NCBI GenBank assembly: GCA_022496805.1 | Contig: CM040096.1 | Coordinates: forward strand, 15,253,501-15,317,500 | Reading direction: 5' to 3' | Length of the DNA: 64,000 nucleotides | Source: Pohlia nutans | Lineage: Eukaryota; Streptophyta; Bryopsida; Bryales; Mniaceae | In this document: positions 12,856 to 24,308 of the stretch, piece by piece | How positions within the stretch are numbered: position 1 is the first letter of the stretch | Layout: each line of letters opens with the position of its first letter | Notes under the pieces: generated by a model | What the model saw: only the letters and a program-made list of their open reading frames with translations | Database searches by the model: none | What the model was told of the DNA's origin: nothing | Made by a program: the position numbers and the translations under genes

Positions 12856-13216
12856 TAACTCCTCTTAGGTGTCCACCGTCCTCGCCGGTTGAGGCGGGGT
12901 GGGTTTGAATTTGCCTGCTTTCTCGCAATAAAGGATCTCCGAAAGAAACGGTAACAGTGTCTGTACCGACTTCTGTGAATCACAGTCGGCACTAAACTCA
13001 AGCGATCGAAACGCGTTTCCACGCTCAGATTGCCGACTCAGTCTTCTTGAATCCAATATTCACCTACAAAGCATTGTCGATTCAAGAGCTCTTGCATCTT
13101 CCATCAAGACCCACGACAACTGCAGCTTGGATTAGTAGATCCAGTCTGAATTAAACTAGTTGCTACATCGATCCTTACTTGGATTGATTTCGATCAGGTT
13201 TGGTTTGGCGATCACC

Positions 13217-14658
13217 ATGAGTTATTATCAGCGAGGGCAGATTGTGAGGAGCGGGGGCGGCGAGGAGAACGGTCAGGCGCTGCAATTGCAAGGAGTGTCG
13301 GGCTATAACTTCGAGCGCAGTTTTAAAGCGAAGGCGGTGCTGGGCGATGGGACTACGGTGCTTGCGCAGTACGAAGTGATGGAGCCGCGTCGCAATAGCA
13401 AGGCGCACTTCCACTTCCTGCTCGACACGTCCGGGTCCATGCAGAAGAGGGCGCAGCTCGGCGGCCGTGTGTACGAGCACCTCTTCACCAACTTCCAGGA
13501 TCTGGTGCTGGATGGCAAGACCCTGCGCCCCGACGACACCATCTCCGTGTGGTGCTTCAACAACGTCACCAAGCTGCTGTGCGTCGTGGACACCAAGAAC
13601 TTCGAGTCCGAGGTACACTATCTTCCTTCAACACCGTACCCTTACTTACTATCCCAACTGAATTCATGGCTAAGTTAGTTGAATATTTATTTTTTTGAGA
13701 AATGGGTGATCGACCTCCGGTTTCATCAATTGATTAGAGATCAGCAGTGACTGCTATCCTCAAATCTCTTGTTAAAAATTGAGGTCCCAAGTCAGATTGC
13801 CGCAGCCTTTTGAAAACTGAATTGAAAGAGAATCTTCACTTAGATCCACTTTTCCAAGTAATGAAAGATTTTCATTTATATTCGATGAATTTTGGGACTA
13901 CCATGTCATTGCCAAGTAAACTTAGTTTCTAATTGTAACTAACTGTGGTCCCATTGCAAAAGGGTGTTGGCTCCCATTGCTCTATTATGTTATGTTTGTA
14001 CAATCTCGATCTAGTTCGCGATTGTGGGATGAACTGAGCATCCTGATGTCGATTTGAACGGAAATTAATGTTGTGGTACGTGGCTCAGGTGGCTGACATC
14101 AGAGCGAGCTATCAAAAGGAGCTGGCGCAGCGCAGCAGCACGCGGCTGTACGAGGCGGTGGAGACGGTGGCGGGTCACATTTTTAAGGCGTGGGAGCAGG
14201 ACTCGGGCGCGGACTACTTCCTGGTGTCGTTCACAGACGGCGTAGACACGACGAGCAGCACGAGTAGTTCCAGGACTACAGTGAGCGCCATGGTGGACGC
14301 CATCCACGCCGTGGAGGGGCGGATGCACACGGTGTTCATCACCGCCAACTTGCCCGACGAGTCCGCGCTCTCGCAGCGCCTGCTCGCCCAGAAGGAAATG
14401 AAGCTCATCGAGTGCGAGAGCATGGAGGAAGGCGAGATCAGCGACGCGTTCCTGCAGCTGCGCTCGCACATCAAGGGCGTCCTCGTGGCCGTGTCCAAGA
14501 AGGGCGACCAGCCGCACGTCACCACCCGCCTGGCCTCGTATGCCGAGACGCCGCAGGCGCTGGGTAAAAACGTGATGAGAACCTTGGAGAAGGAAATGGG
14601 CAAAGGCTCCTCGTTGTTGCAGGCCGTCAACAAAAATAAATTCAGGAACCTTGATTAA
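13217..14658 (+). CDS. von Willebrand factor A (VWA/MIDAS) domain protein
   Basis: Two exons, 13217-13612 and 14089-14658, join in phase 0 across a GT-AG intron to give about 321 residues. The start is the first in-frame ATG (MSYYQRGQIVR). The protein is essentially one VWA domain. The MIDAS metal site is complete: DTSGS at about residues 70-74, a threonine in STRLYEAV near 149, and an aspartate in FTDGVDT near 182. There is no signal peptide or membrane segment, so it is probably an intracellular VWA protein that binds partners through a divalent metal; no specific function can be assigned. The exons are distinctly GC-rich against the AT-rich surroundings. The intron carries a dispersed repeat also found near 41.1 kb, and a transposon sits six bases after the stop codon. 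Confidence 0.85.
13811..13990. repeat. Dispersed repeat in the VWA intron (second copy at 41097-41258)
   Basis: Both copies share AGATCCACTTTTC(C/T)AAGTAATGAA near the left and GTGGTCCCATTGCAAAAGGG then TGTTGGCTCCCATTGCTCTA at the right, in the same orientation. The repeat is non-coding. Confidence 0.7.
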
Positions 14659-14664
14659 TTCTAG

Positions 14665-15097
14665 CACAGGGAGATAAATACAAGATTCCCATATGGGAAA
14701 CGCGGACAAATTTCCCACAATTGTAACTTTCCCAAGAAATACATTACAATCGTCCGATGGTCATATTCGTTATATTGAGACTTTTAGCTGATTTTGAGAC
14801 AAAATGCCAGTTATTCAAAAATTCATTTAAAAAATAATAATTGAAACCAAAAAAAATATAATGCTCTCATAGTGATTCTATAATGAAATTCCAAAAGGTG
14901 GTGTTGTTAATTATTTATAAAAAAATAGTAGTAAGGAGATAAAACAGTTTATCTTCGAGTCGAAAATAAAAATGAGACTGCAAAAAGTCTCAATATAACG
15001 AATATGGCCTTTAATCCCAAGAAAGTTACAATTGTGGGAATTTTGTCCCACTTCCCATATGAAATCCCATGTGGGAATGTCTTTATTTCTCCCTGTG
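14665..15097. mobile_element. MITE with TAG duplication, 433 bp
   Basis: The ends CACAGGGAGATAAATAC and its imperfect complement (ATTTCTCCCTGTG) are flanked by TAG on both sides (14662-14664 and 15098-15100). Long imperfect arms follow (AAAGTTACAATTGTGGGA and its complement; ATTCGTTATATTGAGAC and its complement). It begins six bases after the VWA stop codon, so the VWA 3' UTR probably runs through it. Confidence 0.7.
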
Positions 15098-15104
15098 TAG
15101 CCTG

Positions 15105-15540
15105 ACTGCCTTTTGATCCCAGTCGAATCATTTGATCCCAGTTTCAAAAGATTCAAGATTCAAGAGCCTTGATCAATCAAATTAGCCTGTCCTTTGATCC
15201 TAGTTTCAAAAGATTCAAGAGCTTCAAACTGTGATCAATTCTTCTAGCCTCATCCTGTCAATCTTTCTTTTGATCCCACTCAGTTTCAAAAGATTCACGA
15301 GCCTTGATCAAATTGTCTTTTGATCTCAGTTTCAAGATATTCAAGAGCCTCAAGTGATCAATGATCACTCCAGCCTCATCCTGTCTTTTGATCCTACTCA
15401 GTTTCAAAAGATTCAAGAGCCTCAAGTGATCCATTTTAGTGATCAATTCTAACCTCAGCCTGAGTGTCTTTTGATCCTAGTTAAATCCAACTATTCAAGA
15501 GCCTTGATCAATTCTAGCCTCAGCCTTCATCCAGTTTTGA
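15105..15540. repeat. Degenerate minisatellite, about seven units of 55-75 bp
   Basis: The block CTTTTGATCC(C/T)A, then GTTTCAAAAGATTCAAGAGC, then TTGATCAATTCTAGCCTCA recurs about seven times with small length changes. No ORF is conserved across the units. Confidence 0.7.
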
Positions 15541-15801
15541 TAGAGCATGGGTTTAAAAAAATCGCCATTATTGTAAAACGAGGACAGTATAAGGTTCCGC
15601 TAGGCTCTGTCCCACTCAATTGTGAATTTTAAACAAGTTTTAAAATTGAATTCTTAATTGTTGGAGTAATATAAATTATGTGTAGATAATATATACTACT
15701 ATGTACTTAGAGTGTAAGATAATTATATATGTTCTATTAGGATAGTACATTGCTTGATTTTCTTTTAAGCTTAGCTAGTGTTGTGTGAAAAGGTTCCACA
15801 C

Positions 15802-16189
15802 TTAACCCTTAAACGTCAAGGTAAGCCCCATGGGCTTATTTAAAAGAGAATAATCAAGAAAAAAAGTAGATTTTCTCAACCAAATCAAGCGTGGATTGGT
15901 GCGTTGGAAAGCTACTGAAAAAGCGATCTACATTGCAAATTTGCGCCTCATTTGAGAGATTGTGAAATCGTTGGTAAGCAATCAAAGTTATGAAATTGAA
16001 CAAGTTTTTGAGGTTGGGGCAGCTGAGATGCCGCAGTGCCGCAATGCTACAGTGCTGGCCAGCAGTGTCCCGCAAAGCCGTTTTTGCATTTTTTTCGTTT
16101 TTTTTTTTTTTTTTTTTTTTTTTTCCCTCCGAAAATTTAGATGCCTTTTGGGCTACCCCACCCAGGCCCTCTTGACGTTTAAGGGTTAA
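15802..16189. mobile_element. TTAA-bounded MITE, family A
   Basis: The element is bounded by TTAA at 15802-15805 and 16186-16189, with ends CCCTTAAACGTCAAGG and its complement TTGACGTTTAAGGG. A long T run (about 16098-16124) lies near the right end. Related ends occur at 27590-27710, 47678 and 50077. Its right TTAA is also the left TTAA of the next element. Confidence 0.7.
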
Positions 16190-16762
16190 CCCCTAATTGC
16201 CCAACCATGCATATTTTGCATGATGTACAGATTTCATCCGCAGTTTCTCATCCGTCATGCACTTTTTGTAGTGTGATTTTTTTACTAAATTTTTTATGGG
16301 AAGTTAGCTTCATGTATGTGTGATCCGATCAAAAAGGAAACAATTTCTGAAAAAATTATGCCTCATTTCGTGTTGCAGTGTTTCATCCAAAATTTTGAAG
16401 ATTTTAGTCTAAAAGTGTTCTTGAAAAAATAAACTCATAAAATCAAGTATCCAAAAAATCTCCAAAAATCACTACACCTAGAGTACTACATTATAACCCA
16501 TCACAACAAATTTCATCCCCGTACTGTCAATATCTTATTCGTAATCGAATTACAAAATAATTTTGTATTTTATGATTCAAAATTTATAGAAAAATATTAG
16601 TGATAGCAATCAGAGATCTAACCATATGGATTGAATCTAAATTTCAAAATGTATAACTTTTATTCATACATCAAGTTCCAAATATTCATGTTAGTTGCAT
16701 TTTATAATACATCTTTGCAAAACTGCCCAAACTGAACATAGGTGAGGACGTTTAGGGGTTAA
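16186..16762. mobile_element. TTAA-bounded MITE, family B, copy 1
   Basis: It begins TTAACCCCTAATTGCCCAAC and ends GGACGTTTAGGGGTTAA. Internal markers are TCATCCGTCATGCACTTTTT, then GGGAAGTTAGCTTCATG and GTGTGATCC. The same markers occur in order in three other copies (52276, 53106, 62129). No coding capacity is seen. Confidence 0.75.
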
Positions 16763-16763
16763 C

Positions 16764-16880
16764 TAGCTGAAGAGTCTGGATCTGGGATCTGGGATCTGGA
16801 AAGCTTATTCTAACGTATACTTAGATGTATTTAGGACTTTCAATGTATTTCAACGTATTTAGGGATAATCTACTGTACTT
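16764..16880. repeat. Dispersed repeat, copy 2 (first copy at 7722-7830)
   Basis: It has the same ordered blocks as the 7.7-kb copy, with the unit ATCTGGG duplicated once more here. The following 16881-17670 is AT-rich and shows no gene or clear repeat. Confidence 0.6.
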
Positions 16881-17679
16881 TACAGGGGACCTAACAAATT
16901 ATATTGTCAAAATAACACATGCAAATAAATGTTTTGCAAGAGCCAGGTGGCGGGTGTGAGGGCAAGAGCCCTTCAAATGTAGATGAATAATTTCAGCGAG
17001 TTAGTCCTAGCGTGCATAGGTGGGAATGCTCTTACCGAATTTCCTTACTAACGTAGTAATAAACTTGGATACGTGCTCTTATTGCAGACAGTAATTGCTC
17101 TGGAGTCTGGACTCTCCCGCCACCTGGCCACCTGCCTCTGGGTATATGACAAATTTCAATTTCAATATCTATTTTATTTTCTATATTTTTACCACAAAAG
17201 ACTGAAAATTCATTGCACAGCAGGAAAATTATAGCTCCTCATTAATTCAATATCTAAAATCTGGTTACACTTGGAACTCTTTTATGCATGTCTTTGGAAC
17301 CAAATGAACTAATGTACATTAGTTGCCATGCAGAGATTCTCCAATCACATGTGTACACAACATCCAATATTCCATACATGTATGCACAAGAAAAAAAATT
17401 ACTTGTCCCACACTTCCACAGTCCCTATGTACCAATTAACGAGTTCACTTTTTTGTGCCAGTATCTAGGAAATTAAGTAACCACAATGGGACACTTGCAC
17501 CGCACTTGAAATTGAGGTACATGGATGAAACTGTACTTTGAAGTGCGAATTTAAAAGTCTCGACTGAGGACGCTATCATAGCGTTTCCTACGACTCTTAT
17601 GTAAGGGCAGTTGGTGGCACAATGGAGTTGGAGGGGAGGCATTAGTGCAGTCCAACGGTCACTGCATGAGGGAAATGGT

Positions 17680-18097
17680 CTCAGGGAGTGCACTTAAAGT
17701 TAAGACTAGGAATCACGTGAGTGTGTACTTTTGACCCCCTTATGTATGTACTAAAAAATCATCTAAAAATTGTAAAAAAATATATATATAGTTGTTAAAC
17801 ACAATCTAAAGTTCTTGTTGTATAACTTTCAAAAATTAATCACATGTAAATATTTTTAAATTGATTTTTGAAGCAAAAAACAACACATTTTAGTTCAAAC
17901 TTCTATCATTTTTTTTTTATAAGATTTTAAAAACTTTTGGTCCTAAAATTTATACCAAATGATAGATATATACGTAATAATTTGGCACCTAAAAAATCTT
18001 AATTTAAAAACTATTTTAAGGCCAAGTATTGTAGGGGGTATGCTATTAAAACGCACTCACGTTTATTCATAATCTTAACTCTAAGTGCACTCCCCGA
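17680..18097. mobile_element. Mutator-like MITE with 9-bp target duplication, 418 bp
   Basis: The inverted ends TCAGGGAGTGCACTTA and TAAGTGCACTCCCCGA extend inwards with mismatches to CACGTGAGTG/CACTCACGT. The 9-bp direct repeat GGAAATGGT lies immediately outside both ends (17671-17679 and 18098-18106). A 9-bp duplication is typical of Mutator-like elements. No transposase is encoded. Confidence 0.75.
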
Positions 18098-18365
18098 GGA
18101 AATGGTTCAACCAAGGGTGTCACAAAATGTCCAACACACTCCAAATCTCATAAGAGAAACAATTCAATCAGGGGTGTTACAAAATGGCCAACACAATCCA
18201 GATTTGGAACAACCCCTGAGCGTCCAATGAGCCATATTTGGTCGTTTCTCAGTCAAATACTCAAATGCTCTTCTACTTTCTAGTCCAATTTACCATTCTT
18301 CAAAATTGTTAAAATTGAATTTTTTTATAGCACTTTAAAGGTCAAAACCCTATAATTTTAATATA

Positions 18366-18735
18366 CTCCCTCCGTCCCATAATAGATGATGCTTTTTAGA
18401 AGAAAAAAAATTATCCTAAATTACTTGATGCAAATCATTTATTCAACTTGAAGTTGTTGTTTTACAAATTCTAACAAAAGAATTAAAATCACAAGACAAG
18501 TGCATATAGAGTGTTTTGTGTATGTGAAGCTTGTCTTTGCTCATATGTAGACTTCAACAAACATCACCATGTTGTTAAATGCCACACATACTATCAAAAC
18601 AATATGATAGTGCTTTGATAGACAACTACTCCAAAATAGAAATTTATTGTATTTAGAGATTTGATGAAATCATTCTAGTTTCGTTGCTTTATTTTTATTT
18701 TTTCAAGAACATTATTTATTATGGGACGGAGGGAG
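18366..18735. mobile_element. Stowaway (Tc1/mariner) MITE, copy 1
   Basis: It begins CTCCCTCCGTCCCATAATA and ends with the complement TATGGGACGGAGGGAG, flanked by TA on each side (18364-18365 and 18736-18737). This is the canonical Stowaway signature. Internal sequence (ATAGATGATGCTTTT, AAATTACTTGATG) is shared with the decayed copy at about 61750-62092. Confidence 0.92.
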
Positions 18736-18737
18736 TA

Positions 18738-19076
18738 TACAGCAGCGAGCAATGCAAAAAAAGTTTTTCTATAAAATTTCTTTTTATAGAAGCATGTCAC
18801 CTACACTTTGTTGTTCATCACTATTATTTACATTTTCTCTAGAAAATCATACTATTTTAAGCATTTTGTAATTACTATGATAGTATGATTTATACAAGAA
18901 AAAGCCTTTGATAAATTTTATAAAATTCATATTTATTTATATAAATATGAAAAAATTAGGAAAATTTGGTATAACAATAATTTGAGAAAAATATTAGAAA
19001 ATATAATATATCTTAAAATGTGAGAAATTATGAGATTTGACCAAGTAACTTAAGGGTGAATGCTTAAGGGTTAAGC
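18738..19076. repeat. Dispersed repeat, copy 1 (second copy at 26429-26773)
   Basis: The copies share TTGTTCATCACTATTATTTA, then CATTTTCTCTA, then TTTGACCAAGTAACT, and both end in CTTAAGGGTTAA. One copy starts directly at the TA flank of a Stowaway element and the other next to a Tc1-like end. Confidence 0.65.
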
Positions 19077-19400
19077 TTTGTAGCTCATTGCATAAGGGAA
19101 AATGACATAACATTGTTCAACCCTCCTACTATTCACCTCTGAATCTCAAGCATCTGTCAAGGAATCAAAGGAAATCAATAGCAAAGAATTTTCTCGAACT
19201 TCAACTGGGCCAAGCAAAGAGGATTAGAAAGTTAAATTATTTTATTAGTAGTTTCTCTACAATACTGGTACGTTGTAAAGGGTGTGGTCGAGCAAGGTAT
19301 GAAGAAAGTTATGGAAGAAGACTTTGAGAGAGACTCGTGCGATGGGGGCCAGGTGGTGCAGATGGAGTGGGAGGGGTAAGCTGCAAACATACCCCTGAAT

Positions 19401-19797
19401 AAGGTGGTTACCCCATTCCCAACTGAATAAGAAATACGGATATGAGGCATTGATATTATTTAGTAATATTATTTTTTAGAGGTAGGCAAGAAGAAATAGA
19501 TTCCAACACAAGTTGAAACATAATTTTTGGATGAAGAATGAATTAGTTATAAATTTTCAAAGTTGAAGTATGACGCATCCCATTCACGTCATATAGGTAC
19601 ACCTCTTTCTGTCTAGAGAAGATGCTTAAACCAACAACAACGAATCCATAACCACACTTACATATACTAAAACCAACAAGACAAAACCCATTACCAACTG
19701 TAACTCAAGCTACAACCAACATCATTGCAGCATTGATTGTGGATAATGCCACTAGCTGTTGGTGAAAGGAGCCAGTTCGTAATGGGGTAACCACCTT
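19401..19797. mobile_element. Inverted-repeat element, 397 bp
   Basis: The ends AAGGTGGTTACCCCATT and AATGGGGTAACCACCTT are perfect complements. The interior has no recognisable coding sequence. The target duplication is unclear (possibly TA). 19077-19400 shows no gene. Confidence 0.6.
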
Positions 19798-20407
19798 AGC
19801 ACCGGTGCAGGGGGACCGCAGGAGACGCTCTCAGTGAACTGAACCTGAAGAGCCAAAAGAGTGTACTGAGCTGCTTTTTTCCGATTTATTGTCAAATTAA
19901 TACTGGAGTGATTTAGTCAACGGCAAGCAGGCTGAGATGGAAGGAGATCGAGACCACGAGTTCATGTCGGCACGTTTGTTAACATGGCATGACGTGACAT
20001 GGGAACACCGAGACCCTAGCCAAGCATTCATTATATTTCGAGCAGTTCTTACAGATTCAGACTACTGAAGCTACCGCAGGGTTGGGGTGAAGATGATGTA
20101 TGGATCCAGATTTTTCAGAAGCCAAGTTAGATCCATCATCGATCATTAGCGCCGGCCAGATCAATTCAGTGAAGAACGATCTACAGTTTGTACTCCTAAC
20201 AGCAAGTTAGTTCGGTTTGACAGGCAGTTCTGATCGATCTCTTCTCTTCTAGCTCTTCAGTTCCTACGGAATATATACAAATTTCGGTGGTGCTGAACCC
20301 AACTCTCTAAGCTAGCTATCTATATATCTAGGTGGTTGGAACTTGGGAGCGCACCTCAAATGAAGCCAGGGGTTGATGAATTTGATGCTTAAGACTGTTC
20401 CTGCTCC
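19798..20407 (+). promoter_or_regulatory. Probable promoter and 5' UTR of the glycosyltransferase gene
   Basis: No ORF is conserved. A TATA-like ATATATACA lies near 20271 and CTATCTATATATC near 20317, followed by a pyrimidine-poor leader to the proposed ATG at 20408. No transcription start can be placed from sequence alone. Confidence 0.3.
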
Positions 20408-23400
20408 ATGGTGCTACGATTGATTCTTCGACTTAATTCTCATGATCATCAGGTAAACTTGGGAGACTCCCTTCTTGTTTGACTGGTGTAAAATTTTATC
20501 CAAACCCGGTCCTTGGAATCGAAGCTAACCTTTATTTTCAGTGTTGCTGACTTGATTTCCTCAGGCCGGTTTTGAAGCTGCAACGTCTCGGCAGTGAGTG
20601 AACCAAGGCCAACACCACAAAGTTTGCGTATGTACAGGCTCCACAATGAGTGTGCAATTCGTAATCATGGTACAAAACTGAACACCAGATCCAGTCAGAC
20701 CTGAAGTTAGCTGTGGAAATATGAAAGTTGGCTATGACCTCCAGATTTTTGAGTGTGAGAGTTGCGTTTCATCGTTTCCCAGGTAGAATATACCAAGATT
20801 CCATTTGGTGATATATATGTGTGCACGAAGTTGCTGCGTTTAGAAAGAAGACAGTCCTTAAATTCTTTACCTACCAATTATATCGAACGACATGAAGCAT
20901 TGAACTTAGTACAAGATGTTGGTATACATCAATAGCTGCAAAGTACGTACGTACATCTGCAACATCTAACCCGAAAATGTTACCTGTAGGGTGGCTCGAA
21001 GATAAAGCTGACAATTGCAATTGCATCGCTGTTTCTCCTAATCGGGACCTTGTTCATCCTCACCGTGCAATTCGATCGCATGCCAAAGGAGCAACGATTC
21101 GCTTTCAACAACGACACTGTGCAGGTATGGAATACAATTTGCTACATTTAGGGCCGCTTCACACTATGGCCAAAGGTCGAGAGGCCGTCGATTTCCACCA
21201 ATCAAATTGCAAGAAACCATGGTTTCGGCCTCTCGACCCTTCACACTAGAGGCCAAAGTCCAAAGGCCGTGGACCTTCAAAATGCTTACATGGCAACACT
21301 TTTTGACCAAGGTGACGGCCTCTTGAGAGGAAGTTTGGGTCCTACATTTTGCAAGACCCGTCACTATGGTCGAGAGGCCATCGATTTCTTTTCATAAAAA
21401 ATGAAAACTATATTTTATGCCTATTTTCAGTAGATTTCTTTGGACTCTCAACAAAGTTTGGACTCTCAATCCCACGGCCTCTCGACTTGGACGGCCATAG
21501 TGTGAAGCGGCCCTTATTAGGTCATAACGCCAAGAACTGTATTGCCGAAATCAGAGACCACGTTCCCAAAGCCAAATACCACGTTGTCGAAACTGAAAAC
21601 TATATATTACCATCACAAAAAGATGGCAGTGCCATTTAACCAATGATCATAACCTTTGGCAAGTCTTCGGCTTTGGCAACATGGACTTTGGCTTCAGCTA
21701 CGTGGTCTCTAGCTTTGGCAATACTTTTCTTGGCTTGGGCAATGCAATGCTTTGGTAAGGGTATTCTGGTGTTTGGCAATGTGGTACTTTCACCAGGCAT
21801 TTTGGTATTGGCATAATTATGATCTAGTAAATGTAACATCTATATTTCATATGCAGGGAGATTCAGTGGCATTCCCACCACCTCTGGATCTAGAAATGGT
21901 TACATCATGCGAGGAAAACAAGAGTACGAATGTGCAAACCTCGTCACCGTCTTGTGAGGAATGCGAGGTGGAGTGGTGGCCAGCTCGATACTGGACTCAG
22001 CAGTCGAAGTACTCGCCTGTTGCCGAGGCGCACCATGGATTGGAATTGTATGGAACCCTGGCAGCGCAGCAGGCGATCTGGATCCATCAGAACCCGAGTT
22101 CCTGCCATGACAAGAAGTTCCTGGTTTACCGGGCCCTGGATCCGGGCCACGGCATCGGGTCGGTGATTCATGTCACGAGCGTGGCGCTGCAAGCGGCGCT
22201 GAACCTCAACCGGATCCTGGTTCTGTTCCCGCAACCGAATTATGAATGGGTGCAGGGGAAGTTCTGCGAGGGCCTGGACACCCTGGACGAGTGTTACTTC
22301 GAGCCCCTGTCTTCTTGTACCATCATGGACGCGTTCGGGAGCGATCTGCAGGTCTCTGATGACAATTTGAGGAGATTCCCAGGTGGGCAAACAAACTAAA
22401 AAATGGTTATAACACGTACACTGTCAAATATAAAGAGAATAACGATTTCTGATAATGAAAAAAGGTCGATGATAATAAAACGGGTAGTTGATCAAGTTCC
22501 TATGCTGAGATAATTAATTCTCATGAATGCTGCAGAGCTCAATGTGGGCACATACAACAGCAACAGTGAGAGAGTGTTGCGAAGCTCGGTGGGTGCATTG
22601 GGATCGAGCATCGTGCCATTCCTGACACACGCCACGCCGCTCATGTTCCACAACATGTTGGAACGAGGCAATATTTCCAACAACTTCTACTACTGGTGGC
22701 GCGCGCAAAGCTCCGCGTACATCGTCCGCCCCACGCTTCGCACCTTGCGTGAGCTCGACCGACGCCGGGTGGCCCTCTTCCAGGGTCGTCCCATTGAACC
22801 AGGTATAATTTATCCTCATATTCCTTAAAATGGCAAATTTTAGTGAAATTGGCGCAGTTTCAAAGAGCCTGGAGAAGCCATAGCCAAGTAGAATATTAGC
22901 GGGATGAGTCATAACAAGGGTTGCTTTTGGCAAACTCCTTGAAAGTTGTGAGGTGGCATATGAAGAATGAAACTTAATGTTACTACTTTCACTCGATCTT
23001 CACATGCCAAATTTCCAGGTGCCTCACAACTTTCAACAAGTTTGCTAATCGAAAGCAGCCCTTGTAATTTGTAATGAACCCCATGTTGGTTAAATTGGCC
23101 AATCCCTGTTATTTTCTAGTGTAAGCTACAACTTGTTACACTAAAAAATAACAGGGATTGGCCAATTTAATCAATATGGCGTTAATGACTTCCTCTGTTT
23201 TAACCTTGTCCCCAAAACATTCCTTGGGTCTATAAGGGTAACCTGGTTACACTACCACTTGACCATGCATACACTAGCCCAGTTATCATTCTTCTACATA
23301 CCTTGTGAATCACACAAGACTAAAACCTCATATCTATAGGAGTCGTAATGCGAGGGTGTAATGTGACTCGGGTAATATCACTGCATTTTTAATTAATGTA

Positions 23401-24295
23401 AATGTTTTCATCTATATTTGCATGTTTCATCCCGATTATAAATGTAAATAGCTTCAATCAAGATCGCAACAAGTTGCACTGCCTAAAGTAAAAATATCGA
23501 AAAAGAAAACAAAATCACTAGGCACAAGGTTGGTGTTCTGAAACATGTATGCCATTGTAAATAGCTTCATCGATCGTTTCATTGAAGAACGCGACTTGCA
23601 CTGCCTAAAAATATTGAAAAAGGAAAATCACTAGTCACAAGGTTGGTGTTGTGAAACATGATTGTATGCCATTGTTACAAACAAATTAAAAATTGTGAGG
23701 CCATGATTGGTATGCTATTGTAAAATGTCACGGTATGCCATGCAAGTATGCCATTACAATGCCATGGTATGCCAAGGTTGATGCACAAGGTTCTGAAACA
23801 TGTATGCCATTGTAACAAACAAGTGATTAAATTGTGAGGCTAGGTACGATCTCCGTGCACGTTCGGCACGGCGATAAATGGAAGGAAGCGAAGCTGGAGA
23901 GTGACGAGACGTTCCTGCGAACAGCGGAGGCGCTACTGGAGCGGCACCCGGACAGTGGGTTGCAGCGGCGGATCTTTCTGAGCACGGAGGATCCCAAGAC
24001 GGTGCGATTCTTCTCCCGCTTGGGCAACTGGAACGTTTCGTACACGAATGTGAGCCGCGGCGGGGATCCCAATGTTGGCCCTGAGGCGTTCGCAGAGGTG
24101 ATCGGGTGGGACGAGGAGTTTTTGAACAGCTTGCTGAGCTTGCAATTGGCGTTGGAGTGCGACGGGTTCGTGGGCGCCATCGCGTCCAACTGGAATCGCC
24201 TCATCGACGAGCTCCGCTCCACCGTTCGCTCCAAACACCACCGCGTCTACGTCGACGTCGCCCAAGGCTTCCATGTCCACGATTATTCCTGGTAA
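20408..24295 (+). CDS. Type II membrane glycosyltransferase, alpha-1,6-fucosyltransferase (GT23)-like
   Basis: Proposed exons are 20408-20452 (uncertain), 20990-21124, 21857-22382, 22536-22802 and 23844-24295. All have GT-AG introns and consistent phases, giving about 474 residues. Exon 2 encodes a single hydrophobic anchor (LTIAIASLFLLIGTLFILTV) after a Lys-rich start, the layout of Golgi type II glycosyltransferases. The lumenal part has FLVYRALDPGHGIGSVIH and later ISVHVRHGDKW, matching the donor-binding HxRxxD-type motif of GT23/Fut8-like enzymes, then IFLSTEDPKTVRFF and DGFVGAIASNWNRLIDEL, like the Fut8 C-terminal motif. It probably transfers fucose from GDP-fucose to a glycan; donor and acceptor are inferred. 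Intron 2 holds a Harbinger MITE and intron 4 an inverted-repeat element plus a perfect small hairpin. The stop could be bypassed by a GT at 24292. Confidence 0.72.
21151..21513. mobile_element. Harbinger/Tourist-like MITE, 363 bp, TTA duplication
   Basis: The ends GGGCCGCTTCACACTATGGC and GCCATAGTGTGAAGCGGCCC are perfect inverted repeats. TTA flanks both sides (21148-21150 and 21514-21516). An internal partial copy of the end (CTTCACACTAGAGGCC) near 21239 suggests internal rearrangement or a nested relative. It lies in the second intron of the glycosyltransferase gene. Confidence 0.85.
22914..23065. mobile_element. Small inverted-repeat element in a glycosyltransferase intron
   Basis: The ends ACAAGGGTTGCTTT and AAAGCAGCCCTTGT are followed inwards by TTGAAAGTTGTGAGG and its complement CCTCACAACTTTCAA. 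The whole could fold into an imperfect hairpin. The flanking duplication is not clear. Confidence 0.6.
23090..23170. repeat. Near-perfect 81-nt hairpin (35-bp arms, 11-nt loop)
   Basis: The arms 23090-23124 and 23136-23170 are complementary with one mismatch, and both outer ends are TTAA. The size resembles either a tiny foldback transposon or a small-RNA precursor. It lies in intron 4 of the glycosyltransferase gene. Confidence 0.75.
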
Positions 24296-24308
24296 TCATA
24301 AGCCATTT

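Noticed and set aside
15105..15540. Regularly spaced repeats that might suggest a CRISPR array
   Set aside because: Units and intervals vary, spacers are not unique, no cas genes, and the genome is eukaryotic.
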